Origin: Palsa-504 sp963744005
Lineage (GTDB): Bacteria > Actinomycetota > Actinomycetes > Streptosporangiales > Streptosporangiaceae
Length of the DNA stretch: 64,000 bases
NCBI GenBank assembly: GCA_963744005.1
Contig: CAVURU010000003.1
Coordinates: forward strand, 1,550,001-1,614,000
Reading direction: 5' to 3'
Shown: piece after piece, positions 1-9,343 of the stretch
How the letters are laid out: each line of letters starts with the position of its first letter
How positions within the stretch are numbered: position 1 is the stretch's first letter
Made by a program: the position numbers and the translations under genes
Notes under the pieces: model-generated
Told to the model about the DNA's origin: nothing
Seen by the model: only the letters and a program-made list of their open reading frames with translations
The model's database searches: none

Positions 1-72
1 GGGGACGGGGCCGGGCTGGCGGGTGGCAGGCTGGCGCCGGACGAGAGGAGTCGGCTGGCCGGCGATCAGCCG

Positions 73-3000
73 GTGCTGGTCCGGCGGCGGCGGTTTCTGC
101 GGTCGGTGGTAGGCGGGACGGCGGGGCTGGCGACGGGACTGGTGCCGGCCGTGCTGGTGCCGCAGGCCCGGGCGGCCGAGGAGACGGCTGCGGCCGGTGC
201 GGGGGCTGCGGCCGGTGCAGGGGCTGCGGCGGGGCGGGCCCGCACGGTTCCGTTCAATACCGGGTGGCTGTTCGGGCCGGGCTCAGCGGAGAGCGGGCGG
301 GCCGGGTTCGACGACAGATCGTTCGCGACGGTGACGCTGCCGCACAGCGCGGCCCCGTTGTCCTGGCAGAACTGGGCGCCGGGCGACTGGGAACGCGTGT
401 GGATGTACCGGAAGCATTTCGACGCGCCGGCAGGCGCGAGCGGCATGCGGGTGTTCCTTGATTTCGACGGGGCGATGACACGTTCAACGGTGACGCTGAA
501 CGGGATCAGCGTGGCCGACTATCTCGGCGGTTACCTGCCGTTCAGCGCCGAGATCACCGGGGCGCTGCGGCCGAAGGGGAACGTGCTGGCCGTCCAGCTG
601 GACTCCGGCTTCAACCTGGACGTCCCGCCGGACCGGCCGGCGCCGGCGATGAGCACCTCGGTGGACTTCTGGCAGCCGGGCGGCATCTACCGCGACGTGC
701 GACTGCGGATGGTGCCGCAGGTGTTCGTGGCCGACGTGTTCGCCAAGCCAGTCAACGTGCTGGACGCCGCGGCCCGGCAGGTGGTGGTGGAGGCGGCGCT
801 GGACGCGGCGGTTCAGCCGGCGGGCAGCGTCCAGCTGAGGGCTGTGCTGGCCGACGGAGACCGGATCATCGCCTCGGGCCAGGTGCCGGTGGCCATCGCC
901 AGGCCGGGGCAGGCGACGGCGGGCGTGACGCTGTCCGGGCTGGGTGACATCACCTTGTGGGACGTCGATGACCCGAAGCTGTACCAGGTCATGGTCACGC
1001 TGCTGGTGAACGGCGCGGCGGTGCACTCCTACCAGGTGCCGGCCGGGTTCCGCGAGGCCAGGTTCGCGACGGACGGGTTCTACCTGAACGGCCGGCGGGT
1101 GAAGCTCTTCGGGGTCAACCGGCATCAGTTCTTCCCGTTCGCGGGCGGCGCCATGCCGGACCGGGTCCAGGCCAGGGACGCCGAGATCATCCGGCGGGAG
1201 CTGAACTGCACCATGGTGCGCTGCTCGCATTATCCCCAGTCACGCGGCCTTCCTGCGACGCCTGCGACGAGCTCGGGCTGATGGTCTGGGAGGAGGCTCC
1301 CGGGCTGGGGCTACGTCGGCGACGCGGCCTGGCAGTCGATGGCCAGCCGCGACATCGCGGACATGATCGTCCGCGATCGCAACCATCCCTCGATCATCAT
1401 CTGGGGCGCGCGGCTCAACGAGACGGGCAACAACACCGCGTTCTACACCGCCACGAACGAGCTGGCCCACGCCCTGGACGACTCGCGGCCGACGGCGGGC
1501 GCGATGGCCGGGCAGCGCCTGACGCTCGACTACCAGCAGGATGTCTTCGCCGAGAACGACTACTCCTCGATCATCCACCCGGCCGGGAACCGGGAGCCGC
1601 AGCTGCAGCCGCCGGTGAACGGGCCGGGCCTGCCCTACCTGGTGACCGAGGCGGTCGGCACCTTGTCCGGGCCGGCCGTCTACTACCGGCGCACCGACAT
1701 CCAGGTGACCCAGCAGGGACAGGCGGTGGCGCACGCGCAGGTGCACAACGCGGCCGCGGCCGACGACCGGTACTGCGGGCTGCTCGCCTGGTCCGGATTC
1801 GACTACCCGTCGGGCAACGGGAACCAGTACCAGGGCGTGAAGTACACCGGCGTGGTCGACCAGTTCCGGGTGCTCAAGCCGGGCGCCGCCATCTACCAGG
1901 CTCAGGTCGACCCGCACGTCACGCCGGTCATCGCGCCCGCGTTCTACTGGGACTTCGGCCCGGCGTCGGCGGTGACGAGCCTGGGCGGCGCGATGATCTG
2001 CAGCAACGCCGACCGGCTCGAGGTGTACGTGGCAGGCCAGCACTTCGCCACCGTCCAGCCGGACGCGGTCGACTACGCCGGCCTGAGGTACCCGCCCGTC
2101 GTTCGTCGACTTCAGCACGGTGGACGGCTCATCCCGGCCCGAGCTGCGCATCGACGGCTACCTGGGCCAGGTCAAGGTGGCCTCCCGCTCGCTGTCCGCC
2201 GACCCGTCCGGCGACCGGCTCGTGCTGGCCGCCGACGACGCGCAGATCGACGGCGACGGCGTGGACGCCACGAGGCTGACCTTCCGTGTCGCGGACCGCT
2301 ACGGCGCGCCGCGGCCGTACGCCGCCGGGCAGGTCACGGTGGCGGTGGCCGGGCCGGGCGTGCTGATCGGCGACAACCCGTTCGACTTCGCCGCGGCCGG
2401 CGGCGTGGGCGCCTTGTGGATCCGGTCGCTGCCCGGTTCGCCGGGCATGGTCACGGTCACGGCCAGCCATCCGTCCCTCGGGCAGGCCAGCGCCGAGGTC
2501 CAGGTCCGCGCGGTGGCGGCGGCCGGCCGCCCGGTCCCGTACGGCACGCTGCGGGTGCAGGCCACGCCCAGCCTGGTCACGCCGGGCGGCCGGACCACGG
2601 TCACGGCGACGGTCAGCAACAACGGGGTCCTGGACCTGGACCGGGTAGGGTTCGTGGTCACCTCGGCCGGCGGCTGGACCGTCACGGCGACGACGCCGGT
2701 CACCCGCAGCCAGGTGCGCAGCGGCCAGGCCGTCCAGGCCAGCTGGCGGGTCACGGTGCCGCCGGACGCCCATCCGGGCCAGGCTCCGGTCACCGTGCAG
2801 GCGGCGTACACGGCCGGGGACCAGCGAGGGGTCGGCTACGGCAGCGTCAGCGTGCTCAGCGCGTACGCCACCTTGGCCGATGCATTCAACAACACCGGGA
2901 TCAGCGACGACACCGGCGCCGGAGCGGCCGACCTGGACGGCGCCGGAGCCAGCTACTCCGCGCAGGCACTGGCCGAGGCCGGCCTCGGGCCGGGCGCGGT

Positions 3001-3469
3001 GCTGACTCGCAACGGGCTCACGTTCTCCTGGCCGGACGTCCCCTCGGGGCAGCCCGACAACGTGATCGCCGCCGGGCAGACGATCCTGCTGTCCGGGGCG
3101 GCCACCACGCTCGGGTTCCTCGGCGCGGCCGGGACGGGCGCGCCAACCGGATCCGGGACGGTCTCCTACACCGATGGCAGCACGAGCCGCTTTGACCTGG
3201 CGCTTGGCGGATACCTCGGCCCGGCGGCCCCGGGCAGCGAGGTCGCCGCCGTCGTGCCGTACGTCAACGCGGCGGAGTCGGCCACCGCAGGCTCCGCGGG
3301 GCAGCCGGCGTACGTCTTCTACGCCGGGGTCCCGATCACGCCGGCCAAGACGGTCCAGGCGGTGACCCTGCCGGGCCGGGCCCCGGCCTCCCCCGGCGGC
3401 CTGCACATTTTCGCGGTCGCGATCGGCCCGCAGCCGGCGCCCGAGTCGCCGACCGTCGCCTCGGACTGA
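73..3469 (+). pseudogene. Tat-exported family 2 glycoside hydrolase (beta-galactosidase-like), frame broken
   Basis: A secreted GH2-type enzyme expected to cleave beta-linked sugars outside the cell. The start carries a twin-arginine signal (RRRRFLRS, then a hydrophobic stretch to about residue 33). A sugar-binding jelly roll (about 260-720), an Ig-like domain and the TIM barrel follow. The acid/base glutamate is in NHPSIIIWGARLNE (1381-1422) and the likely nucleophile in LVTEAVG (about 1635-1659). The C-terminal part has Ig-like and NEW3-like beta domains. The protein is readable only by changing frame: two extra bases at about 1243-1257, one near 1298 and one near 2100. Each break sits in a G/C-rich string and the protein continues cleanly after it, so sequence error is as likely as decay. 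The frame is open to the left edge, so the true start may lie outside the window. Confidence 0.82.
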
Positions 3470-3484
3470 CGGCTAGCGCCCCGC

Positions 3485-4525
3485 TCAGCCGAAGAAGACC
3501 TCGGCCTCGGAGTAGCGCTGCGGCGGGACCAGCTTGAGCTGGCTGGTGGCCTCGGCCAGAGGCACCCGGACGATGTCGGTGCCGCGCAGCGCGACCATCA
3601 CGCCGAACGCCTCCTCGTGCACAGCCTGGACCGCGTGCACGCCGAACCTGGTCGCGAGGACCCGGTCGAAGGCCGTGGGCGTGCCGCCGCGCTGGATGTG
3701 GCCGAGGACGGTGCAGCGGGCTTCCTTACCGGTCCGCTTCTCGATCTCGTCGGCCAGCGTCTGCCCGACGCCGCCCAGCCGCACGTGCCCGAACGAGTCG
3801 AGCTGCTCGGAGGAGGTGGCCATGTCCTCGCTGAGCGGATGCGCGCCCTCGGCCACGACCACGATCGGCGCGAACCTGGTCTGGAACCGGTGCTGCACGT
3901 AGGCGCAGACCTTCTCGATGTCGAAGGGCCGCTCCGGGATGAGGATCACGTTGGCGCCGCCGGCCAGCCCGGCGTGCAGCGCGATCCAGCCTGCGTGACG
4001 GCCCATGACCTCGACGATCAGCGCGCGGTGGTGGCTTTCGGCGGTGGTGTGCAGCCGGTCGATCGCCTCCATGGCGATGTTCACGGCGGTGTCGAAGCCG
4101 AAGGTGTAGTCGGTGGCGCCGAGATCGTTGTCGATCGTCTTTGGCACGCCGACGACCCGGACCCCCTGCTCACCGAGCCTGGTCGCCACGCCGAGGGTGT
4201 CCTCGCCGCCGATGGCGATCAGCGCGTCGACGCCGAGGCCGGCCAGGTTGTCCTTGATCCGCTCCACGCCGTTGCGGCCGCCGCCGCTCGTGGTCTTCAG
4301 CGGGTTGGTCCGGGACGACCCCAGGATCGTCCCGCCGCGGGGCAGGATGCCGCGCACGGCCTGGATGTCCAGCGGCATGGTGTCGCCTTCGAGCGGCCCG
4401 CGCCAGCCGTCACGGAACCCGACGAATTCAAGGCCGTACTCCTGCACGCCCTTGCGGACCACGGCGCGGATAACTGCATTCAAGCCGGGGCAGTCGCCGC
4501 CGCCGGTAAGGACTCCCACTCGCAT
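3485..4525 (-). CDS. pfkA: 6-phosphofructokinase, pyrophosphate-type active-site residues
   Basis: Phosphorylates fructose 6-phosphate to fructose 1,6-bisphosphate in glycolysis; cytosolic. The protein opens with MRVGVLTGGGDCPGLNAVIR, the phosphate-donor loop. It has GGEDTLGVA near residue 104, the catalytic PKTIDND near 124, and MGRHAGWIA in the sugar site. Aspartate in GGED together with lysine in PKTIDND is the pair described for PPi-dependent enzymes such as that of Amycolatopsis methanolica; ATP-dependent actinomycete enzymes usually have glycine at the first position. At 346 residues the length is normal. I chose the ATG at 4525, which matches family N-termini; an in-frame ATG lies four codons upstream. 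PPi use is inferred, not shown. Confidence 0.93.
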   Translation of the reverse strand: MRVGVLTGGGDCPGLNAVIRAVVRKGVQEYGLEFVGFRDGWRGPLEGDTMPLDIQAVRGILPRGGTILGSSRTNPLKTTSGGGRNGVERIKDNLAGLGVDALIAIGGEDTLGVATRLGEQGVRVVGVPKTIDNDLGATDYTFGFDTAVNIAMEAIDRLHTTAESHHRALIVEVMGRHAGWIALHAGLAGGANVILIPERPFDIEKVCAYVQHRFQTRFAPIVVVAEGAHPLSEDMATSSEQLDSFGHVRLGGVGQTLADEIEKRTGKEARCTVLGHIQRGGTPTAFDRVLATRFGVHAVQAVHEEAFGVMVALRGTDIVRVPLAEATSQLKLVPPQRYSEAEVFFG

Positions 4526-4603
4526 GGCATCCACCATAGTGGCCCGGCGGCCCCGCGCGGATGGATGCCGGATGAGCGTCGGTAAACTCCGCCCGACCAG
4601 GGA

Positions 4604-5470
4604 TCAAGCTAGATCGTTATCTCCGGATGGGCCGGGATCACCCTGATTTGCCTGCTTGACCGGGTCCGGGGCGGAGGGAGCCAGGCCGGACTCGCGGGCG
4701 GGCGCGGAACCAAGGCGCATCTCGGCCTTGACCCGGCGGGCATCGAGGTCGACGTACTCCTGGCCGGAGAGCTTCACGATGGCCTGCATGATCTCGTCGG
4801 TCACGGTGCGCAGGAGCGTTGCGTCAGCCTGGCCGCGGTACTGGGAGAAGTCGAGCGGCTCGCCGAACCTGACCTCGGGGCGGACCTTGAAGTCGGGCCG
4901 GATGGTGCCGGGCGGCTGGAGCTCGAAGGTGTTGATCATGGCGCACGGGATGACCGGGGCGCCGGACTCGATGGCGAGCCGGGCCACGCCGGTCTTGCCC
5001 CGGTACAGCCGGCCGTCGGGGCTGCGGGTGCCCTCCGGGTAGATGCCGAGCACGCGCCCGGCGGAGAGCACGCTCATGCCGGTGCGGATGGCCCGGTCGC
5101 TCGCCTCCCCGCCGGCCCGGTCGATCGGGATCTGCCCCACCCCGGCGAAGAACCACTTGGTGAGCAGGCCCTTCAGGCCCTTGCCGGTGAAGTACTCCGA
5201 CTTGGCCAGGAAGATCACCTTGCGCGGCAGGGGCAGCGGCCCGAAGAAGTGATCGGAAAACGACAGGTGGTTGCTGGCCAGGATGACCGGCCCTCGCCGC
5301 GGCACGTTCTTCACCCCCGACGCGCGGGGCCGGAAGATGATCTTCAGGGTTATCCCCAGCGTGTATTTCGTCACCCAGTAGAACACCCTCACATCGTCCC
5401 ACGTCTGCGCCACGAGCCAAAGAAATTCGCGGGTCCTCACCCGGGCCGGGCGGGGAACGCCGTACATCAC
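4604..5470 (-). CDS. 1-acyl-sn-glycerol-3-phosphate acyltransferase family protein
   Basis: PlsC-type acyltransferase that would transfer an acyl chain to lysophosphatidate at the membrane during phospholipid synthesis. Motif I is NHLSFSD (H-X4-D, near residue 67), the glycerophosphate-binding motif III is EGTRS (near 145), and GAPVIPCAM matches motif IV. A hydrophobic, basic stretch around residues 28-50 suits membrane association. The last 30 residues are a Pro/Ala/Gly tail. The 288-residue length assumes the ATG at 5470; the family often starts nearer the FYWVTKY segment, so a downstream GTG start is possible. It is divergent from the hydrolase at 5516 across a 45-bp gap. Acyl-chain specificity cannot be told from sequence. 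Confidence 0.88.
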   Translation of the reverse strand: MMYGVPRPARVRTREFLWLVAQTWDDVRVFYWVTKYTLGITLKIIFRPRASGVKNVPRRGPVILASNHLSFSDHFFGPLPLPRKVIFLAKSEYFTGKGLKGLLTKWFFAGVGQIPIDRAGGEASDRAIRTGMSVLSAGRVLGIYPEGTRSPDGRLYRGKTGVARLAIESGAPVIPCAMINTFELQPPGTIRPDFKVRPEVRFGEPLDFSQYRGQADATLLRTVTDEIMQAIVKLSGQEYVDLDARRVKAEMRLGSAPARESGLAPSAPDPVKQANQGDPGPSGDNDLA

Positions 5471-5515
5471 CGAACGGCGGACGGCCCGGCGCCGGCCGGG
5501 GCCGGGAGAGCGATA

Positions 5516-6295
5516 ATGGCGAGCGTGCCAACATCACTTCCCGCCCGGCCCGGCATGGAGCCGTTCGAGCAGCAGGGCGGCCCGGTCGGGGTGCTGCTGT
5601 GCCACGGTTTCACCGGCAGCCCGCAGACCCTGCGGCCCTGGGCGGAGTACCTGGCCCAGCGCGGCTTCACGGTCAGCTTGCCCCGGCTGCCCGGCCACGG
5701 CACGACCTGGCAGGACATGGCCCGCACCGGATGGCGGGAGTGGTTCGGCGAGGTAGACCGGGCGTACCGCGCGCTGGCCAGCCGGTGCGAGGAGACGTTC
5801 GTGTTCGGCCTGTCGATGGGCGGATGCCTGGCACTGCGGCTGGCCGAGCTGCACGGCGGCTCGGTGCGCGGCCTGGTCCTGGTCAACCCGTCGCTGGCCC
5901 CGGACACCAGGCTGTTCGTACTGGCCCCGGTGCTCAAGCACGTGGTGAAGTCGCTGCCAGGCATAGCGAGTGATATCAAGAAGCCCGGCCAGCGGGAGAT
6001 GGGCTACGACCGCGTGCCGGTCCGCTCGGCGGCCACCCTGCCTGAGCTGTGGAAGCTCACCACCCGTCAGCTCGGCGAGGTCACGCAGCCGGTGCTGGTG
6101 TACCGCAGCAAGGTCGACCACGTGGTCGGCCCGGCCAGCATGCGGGTCCTGCTCAAGGGCTTGAACCCGAGCCAGGTGACGGTGCGCGAGCTACCGGACA
6201 GCTATCACGTGGCCACCCTGGACAACGACGCAGAGGCAATCTTCGAGGGCAGCGTGACGTTCCTGCAGGACCAGGCGGGCACGCGCTCGGGATAG
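5516..6295 (+). CDS. alpha/beta hydrolase, carboxylesterase/monoacylglycerol lipase type
   Basis: Serine esterase of the Est30/monoacylglycerol lipase group, probably hydrolysing short- to medium-chain esters or monoglycerides in the cytosol. The oxyanion region is HGFTGSPQTL (near residue 32) and the nucleophile serine is in GLSMGG (near 98). The acid is probably the aspartate in SKVDHVVGP and the catalytic histidine is in SYHVATLDND. At 259 residues it has the usual family length. The longer open frame to 5249 runs back over the divergent acyltransferase. The ATG at 5516 (MASVPTSL) gives the family-like N-terminus and is preceded by a GGGAGAG-type ribosome binding site. Its neighbour on the other strand is a phospholipid acyltransferase, so a lipid-related role is plausible. 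Confidence 0.9.
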   Translation: MASVPTSLPARPGMEPFEQQGGPVGVLLCHGFTGSPQTLRPWAEYLAQRGFTVSLPRLPGHGTTWQDMARTGWREWFGEVDRAYRALASRCEETFVFGLSMGGCLALRLAELHGGSVRGLVLVNPSLAPDTRLFVLAPVLKHVVKSLPGIASDIKKPGQREMGYDRVPVRSAATLPELWKLTTRQLGEVTQPVLVYRSKVDHVVGPASMRVLLKGLNPSQVTVRELPDSYHVATLDNDAEAIFEGSVTFLQDQAGTRSG

Positions 6296-6381
6296 GTGGC
6301 CCATGCCGCCATTTATCCTCCCGGCCGCGCCCCGGCGACGGCTATCGTGGAGGAAAGATTTCGATTCGCAGCGGTGGAGAC

Positions 6382-7533
6382 GTGCCGGACTGGGATGACA
6401 CCGAGAGCAGAGAAAGCGGCGAGGACGCGGCGTGGCGCGAACTCATCGCCCGGTTTGACGCGCCGCTAGACGCGGATCATCCCGTCCCCTGGCCAACCCG
6501 CGAGGACGTGACGGCTGAGACCGCCGGGGCAGCCGGCGAGGGGCCCGCTGACCGTGATGGGCCGGACCGGCCGGACGGCGGCCGCGGCGCCAATGGACTG
6601 GCTAGCGGTGGCACGACCGGGCCGGCCGGGACGGCTGGGCCAAGTGGTACGGCTGGGCCAAGTGGTACGGCTGGGTCAGGTGGTACGGCTGGGTCAGGCC
6701 GTGCGAACAGTTCGGGTGGGGCGGCCGGCCCCGCTGGGGCGACGGGTTCGGGTGAATCGGCACGCGGCGGGCTCAAGGGGCCAGACAGCGTCAACGGCCT
6801 GAACGGACGGAACGGAAACAGCGGCCTCGATGAGCTGGACGAGGATGGCGGCCTGGGCGGGTTGACCGGAGGCAACGGCGCGGCCGGGCTGGACGGGCTG
6901 ACCGACGGCGACGGGTCGGCCGGGCGGCGCGATCGGCCGGACAGCAGCGGACCAGCGGCCCTGGGCGGAAGTAACGGCTCGGCGGGGCTGGGCGGAAGTA
7001 ACGGCTCAGCGGGGCTGGGCGGAAGTAACGGCTCAGCGGGGCTGGACGGCAGCAGCCTGAACGGGCTGGGCCGGGGGCACGGGCTGAACGGGCTCAGCGG
7101 AGACAGCGGGCTGGCCGACGGTCACGGGCGGTCCCGGCTGAACGGGGAACGCCTGCCCGCCGATCAGCGGGAAACGCGGAACCGGACGGCCGGGCGGCAC
7201 GGGCGACGGGCGCACGGGCGGGCCCACGACCCCGAGGTCATCGAGGTGGCGCGGACCATCCGCAAGCCGGCCCGGGACGAGGACGAGCACTACATCCCGC
7301 CGCCTCCCCCGCCGCTGCCCAAGCTGGACCCGGTGGCCAAGGGCGCGTGGGTGGCGCTGTTCGGCGGACCGGGCTACCTGGTACTGGCCACGGCGGTGGG
7401 CTGGACGATCACCGGGCTGTCGGCGTTTCTCGCGGTCGCCGCGTTCGTGGCCGGGTTCGCCATTCTGGTGCTGCGGATGCACGACCCGGGGCCTGGCGGA
7501 CCCAACGACGGTGACGACGGGGCGGTCGTCTAG
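6382..7533 (+). CDS. membrane protein with Gly/Ser/Asn-rich repeat linker (function unknown)
   Basis: I do not recognise a characterised family. Residues 1-45 are acidic and hydrophilic (start VPDWDDTESRES). Residues about 50-255 are low-complexity, rich in Gly, Ser, Ala and Asn. Two tandem DNA repeats here encode GTAGPS-like and GSNGSAGLG-like peptide units. A charged section (RTIRKPARDEDEHY) leads into a PPPPPPLPK proline run. The C-terminus has two closely spaced membrane helices (about residues 320-370). Similar DUF-type two-helix actinomycete proteins have the charged domain and helices but a shorter linker (from memory). The GTG at 6382 was chosen because upstream codons of the open frame run through the hydrolase gene. 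The tail ends in Asp/Gly residues. A role at the membrane is all that can be inferred. Confidence 0.72.
   Translation: MPDWDDTESRESGEDAAWRELIARFDAPLDADHPVPWPTREDVTAETAGAAGEGPADRDGPDRPDGGRGANGLASGGTTGPAGTAGPSGTAGPSGTAGSGGTAGSGRANSSGGAAGPAGATGSGESARGGLKGPDSVNGLNGRNGNSGLDELDEDGGLGGLTGGNGAAGLDGLTDGDGSAGRRDRPDSSGPAALGGSNGSAGLGGSNGSAGLGGSNGSAGLDGSSLNGLGRGHGLNGLSGDSGLADGHGRSRLNGERLPADQRETRNRTAGRHGRRAHGRAHDPEVIEVARTIRKPARDEDEHYIPPPPPPLPKLDPVAKGAWVALFGGPGYLVLATAVGWTITGLSAFLAVAAFVAGFAILVLRMHDPGPGGPNDGDDGAVV
6631..6702 (+). repeat. four tandem 18-bp units inside coding sequence
   Basis: Four consecutive 18-base units beginning acggctggg, the first two identical (6631-6666) and the last two diverged. 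They keep the frame and encode repeated GTAGPS/GTAGSG peptides. Such in-frame units are prone to replication slippage. Confidence 0.9.
6961..7041 (+). repeat. three tandem 27-bp units inside coding sequence
   Basis: Three 27-base units beginning ctgggcggaagtaac (6961-6987, 6988-7014, 7015-7041), differing at one base. They add nine residues each (LGGSNGSAG) to the linker of the membrane protein without changing frame. Confidence 0.92.
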
Positions 7534-7559
7534 GCCCGAATCGTCTGGGCCCGAATCGT

Positions 7560-8612
7560 CTAGGCCTGGTCGGCTGAGGCCCGGCGGGCCAGCGGGCGGA
7601 AGCGCGGCAGGCGGCGCTCCTTCACCGGGGACGGCACCGGGCCGGGCCCAGCATCTCCCGGGAGCTGGCTGGCTTCGCGGGCCAGGTCGGCGGCGCCGAC
7701 GATGCCCGCGTCCTCGCCGAGCTGCGCGACCTTGATCTCGGCCAGCGGCCGGTGGCCACGGCCGGTCAGGGCCCGCTCGAAGGACGCGCGGGCCGGGTCG
7801 AGCAGCAGCTCGCCGGCCTCGGAGACACCGCCGGCGATGACAAAGCAGGCCGGGTCGAGGATGGCGGCCAGGTCGGCCAGCCCCTGGCCGAGCCAGCTGC
7901 CCACGGTCTGGAAGCAGCGCATTGCGGCCGGGTCGCCTTCGGCCGCGGCCTGGGTGATCTGCGGACCGAAGATGCCCTCGGGTGATCCCCCGCCCAGCTG
8001 AAGCAGCCGCGTGGCGCCCTTCGGGGTGCGCCGGGCAAACTCGCGGGCCTCGGCGACCAGGGCGCTGCCGCTGGCGTACTGTTCCCAGCAGCCCCGGTTG
8101 CCGCAGCCGCAGAGCCGCCCGTCGGGGACCACGCGGACGTGTCCCGGCTCGCCGGCCAGGCCCCATCGGCCGCGGTACAGCTCGCCGCCGATGAGGATGG
8201 CGGCGCCGATGCCGGTGCCGACGGCCACGAGCATGACGTCGCGGTAGCCGCGGGCGGCGCCGAACCGCATCTCGGCCCAGGCGGACGCTTCCGCGTCATT
8301 TTCCACCACGACCGCCCGGCCTAGCCGCTCCTCGACGCGTTGCTTCAGCGGCTCGTCGCGCCAGGCCAGGTTCGGCGCGAACAAGATGGTGGCCTGATCG
8401 CTGTCCACGAACCCGGCGGCGCCGAGCCCGATGGCGCTGACCTGGTAGCGAGCCAGCAGCTCGGTCACCACGTCGGCGATGGCCTGCTCGGTCAGTGGCG
8501 GGCTGGCCGCGGGGGTGGACCGGCGGAGCTTGGCGACGATCTGGCCGTCCTCATCGACCACGCCCGCCGCGACCTTGGTGCCGCCGACGTCGACGCCGAC
8601 AGCCAGGGTCAA
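7560..8612 (-). CDS. glk: ROK family glucokinase
   Basis: Phosphorylates glucose to glucose 6-phosphate using ATP; in actinomycetes this ROK glucokinase is also tied to carbon catabolite control. The protein begins MTLAVGVDVGGTKVAAGV (ATP phosphate loop DVGGTK). The catalytic aspartate is in VVENDAEASAWAE (near residue 104). The ROK zinc site is CGCGNRGCWEQYASGSAL (near 168), preceded by GHVRV. The length, 350 residues, exceeds the usual 310-320 because of a Pro/Arg-rich tail after about residue 315. The start is TTG at 8612, directly before the conserved VGVDVGGTK, with no better upstream candidate. It lies downstream of the small hydrophilic gene at 8736-9314 on the same strand, separated by a 39-bp tandem repeat. 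Confidence 0.92.
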   Translation of the reverse strand: MTLAVGVDVGGTKVAAGVVDEDGQIVAKLRRSTPAASPPLTEQAIADVVTELLARYQVSAIGLGAAGFVDSDQATILFAPNLAWRDEPLKQRVEERLGRAVVVENDAEASAWAEMRFGAARGYRDVMLVAVGTGIGAAILIGGELYRGRWGLAGEPGHVRVVPDGRLCGCGNRGCWEQYASGSALVAEAREFARRTPKGATRLLQLGGGSPEGIFGPQITQAAAEGDPAAMRCFQTVGSWLGQGLADLAAILDPACFVIAGGVSEAGELLLDPARASFERALTGRGHRPLAEIKVAQLGEDAGIVGAADLAREASQLPGDAGPGPVPSPVKERRLPRFRPLARRASADQA

Positions 8613-8661
8613 TGGGTGGTCTCGGGCGGGTCGGTGCCCTCGGCGGTCCCGGCTGCGGGAG

Positions 8662-8739
8662 CCGGGCCGGACGCGGGAGGCGGCGGGGCCGGGCGGTCAG
8701 CCGGGCCGGACGCGGGACGCGGCGGGGCCGGGCGGTCAG
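8662..8739. repeat. 39-bp tandem direct repeat between two genes
   Basis: Two adjacent 39-base copies (8662-8700 and 8701-8739) that begin ccgggccggacgcggga and differ at one base. They fill most of the gap upstream of the glucokinase and overlap the last codons of the gene ending at 8736, so the duplication may have altered that protein's C-terminus. Confidence 0.9.
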
Positions 8740-9314
8740 CCCGGCCGGGCCTGGCTCTGCGTCTTCAGGATCTGGTCGAAGGCGGAGAAGGCGTCCTGGG
8801 CCATGGAGGCCAGGACGCCGCCGGCGTCGGCGAGGCTGGACATCAGGCCGGGCCCGCCCAGCCGGGCCGCACGGGCGGCCTGGCAGACCGGGCACCACTG
8901 GCACTCGGGCGACTCGCCCGGCGGCACCTCGTTGGTGGCCGTGTCCCAGGCGTCACCACGGCCCCGGTCACGCCGCTCCTGGCCGAGGGTCCGGCGAACC
9001 TGGTCGGCGACCTGGTTGGCCATGCTGCGCGCGCCGGCCCGCATCATCCAGCGCTGGAAATCAGCGACCGGGTCGCTGGCCCGGCGGCTCTGACCGCCGC
9101 CTGAGCGGCTGTCGGACCGGGACGGCGGGCTGCTGCTTCTCGGCTGGCCGTTCGGGGCCGGCGAACCGCTGGCACCGGACGAGCCGTACGAGCCCGCCGA
9201 ACCATTGGTACTCGGCGAGCCATTGGCCCTCGGCGAGCCGCTGAGGGGCTGGTCACCGGCCCGGGGCGGGTTAATCCGGCCAGGCTGGTCTTCGTCATCC
9301 GGAGATTGCGACAC
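8736..9314 (-). CDS. hydrophilic actinobacterial protein of unknown function, upstream of glucokinase
   Basis: A 192-residue soluble protein. Residues 1-75 are disordered, rich in Ser, Gly, Pro and Asn, with short SP(R)(A/S)NGS repeats. The remainder looks structured: DPVADFQRWMMRAGARSM and RRTLGQERRDR, then a possible metal or redox motif CQWCPVCQAAR (near residue 133), then a helical section ending KTQSQARPG. No signal peptide or membrane segment is seen. The start ATG at 9314 has no strong Shine-Dalgarno sequence. Its position directly before the ROK glucokinase recalls Streptomyces, where a small gene precedes glkA and influences its expression, but I cannot establish homology. Zinc binding through the cysteines is an inference. 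Confidence 0.75.
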   Translation of the reverse strand: MSQSPDDEDQPGRINPPRAGDQPLSGSPRANGSPSTNGSAGSYGSSGASGSPAPNGQPRSSSPPSRSDSRSGGGQSRRASDPVADFQRWMMRAGARSMANQVADQVRRTLGQERRDRGRGDAWDTATNEVPPGESPECQWCPVCQAARAARLGGPGLMSSLADAGGVLASMAQDAFSAFDQILKTQSQARPG

Positions 9315-9343
9315 TTAATGCCTCCTACCTCCCGATCGTACCG

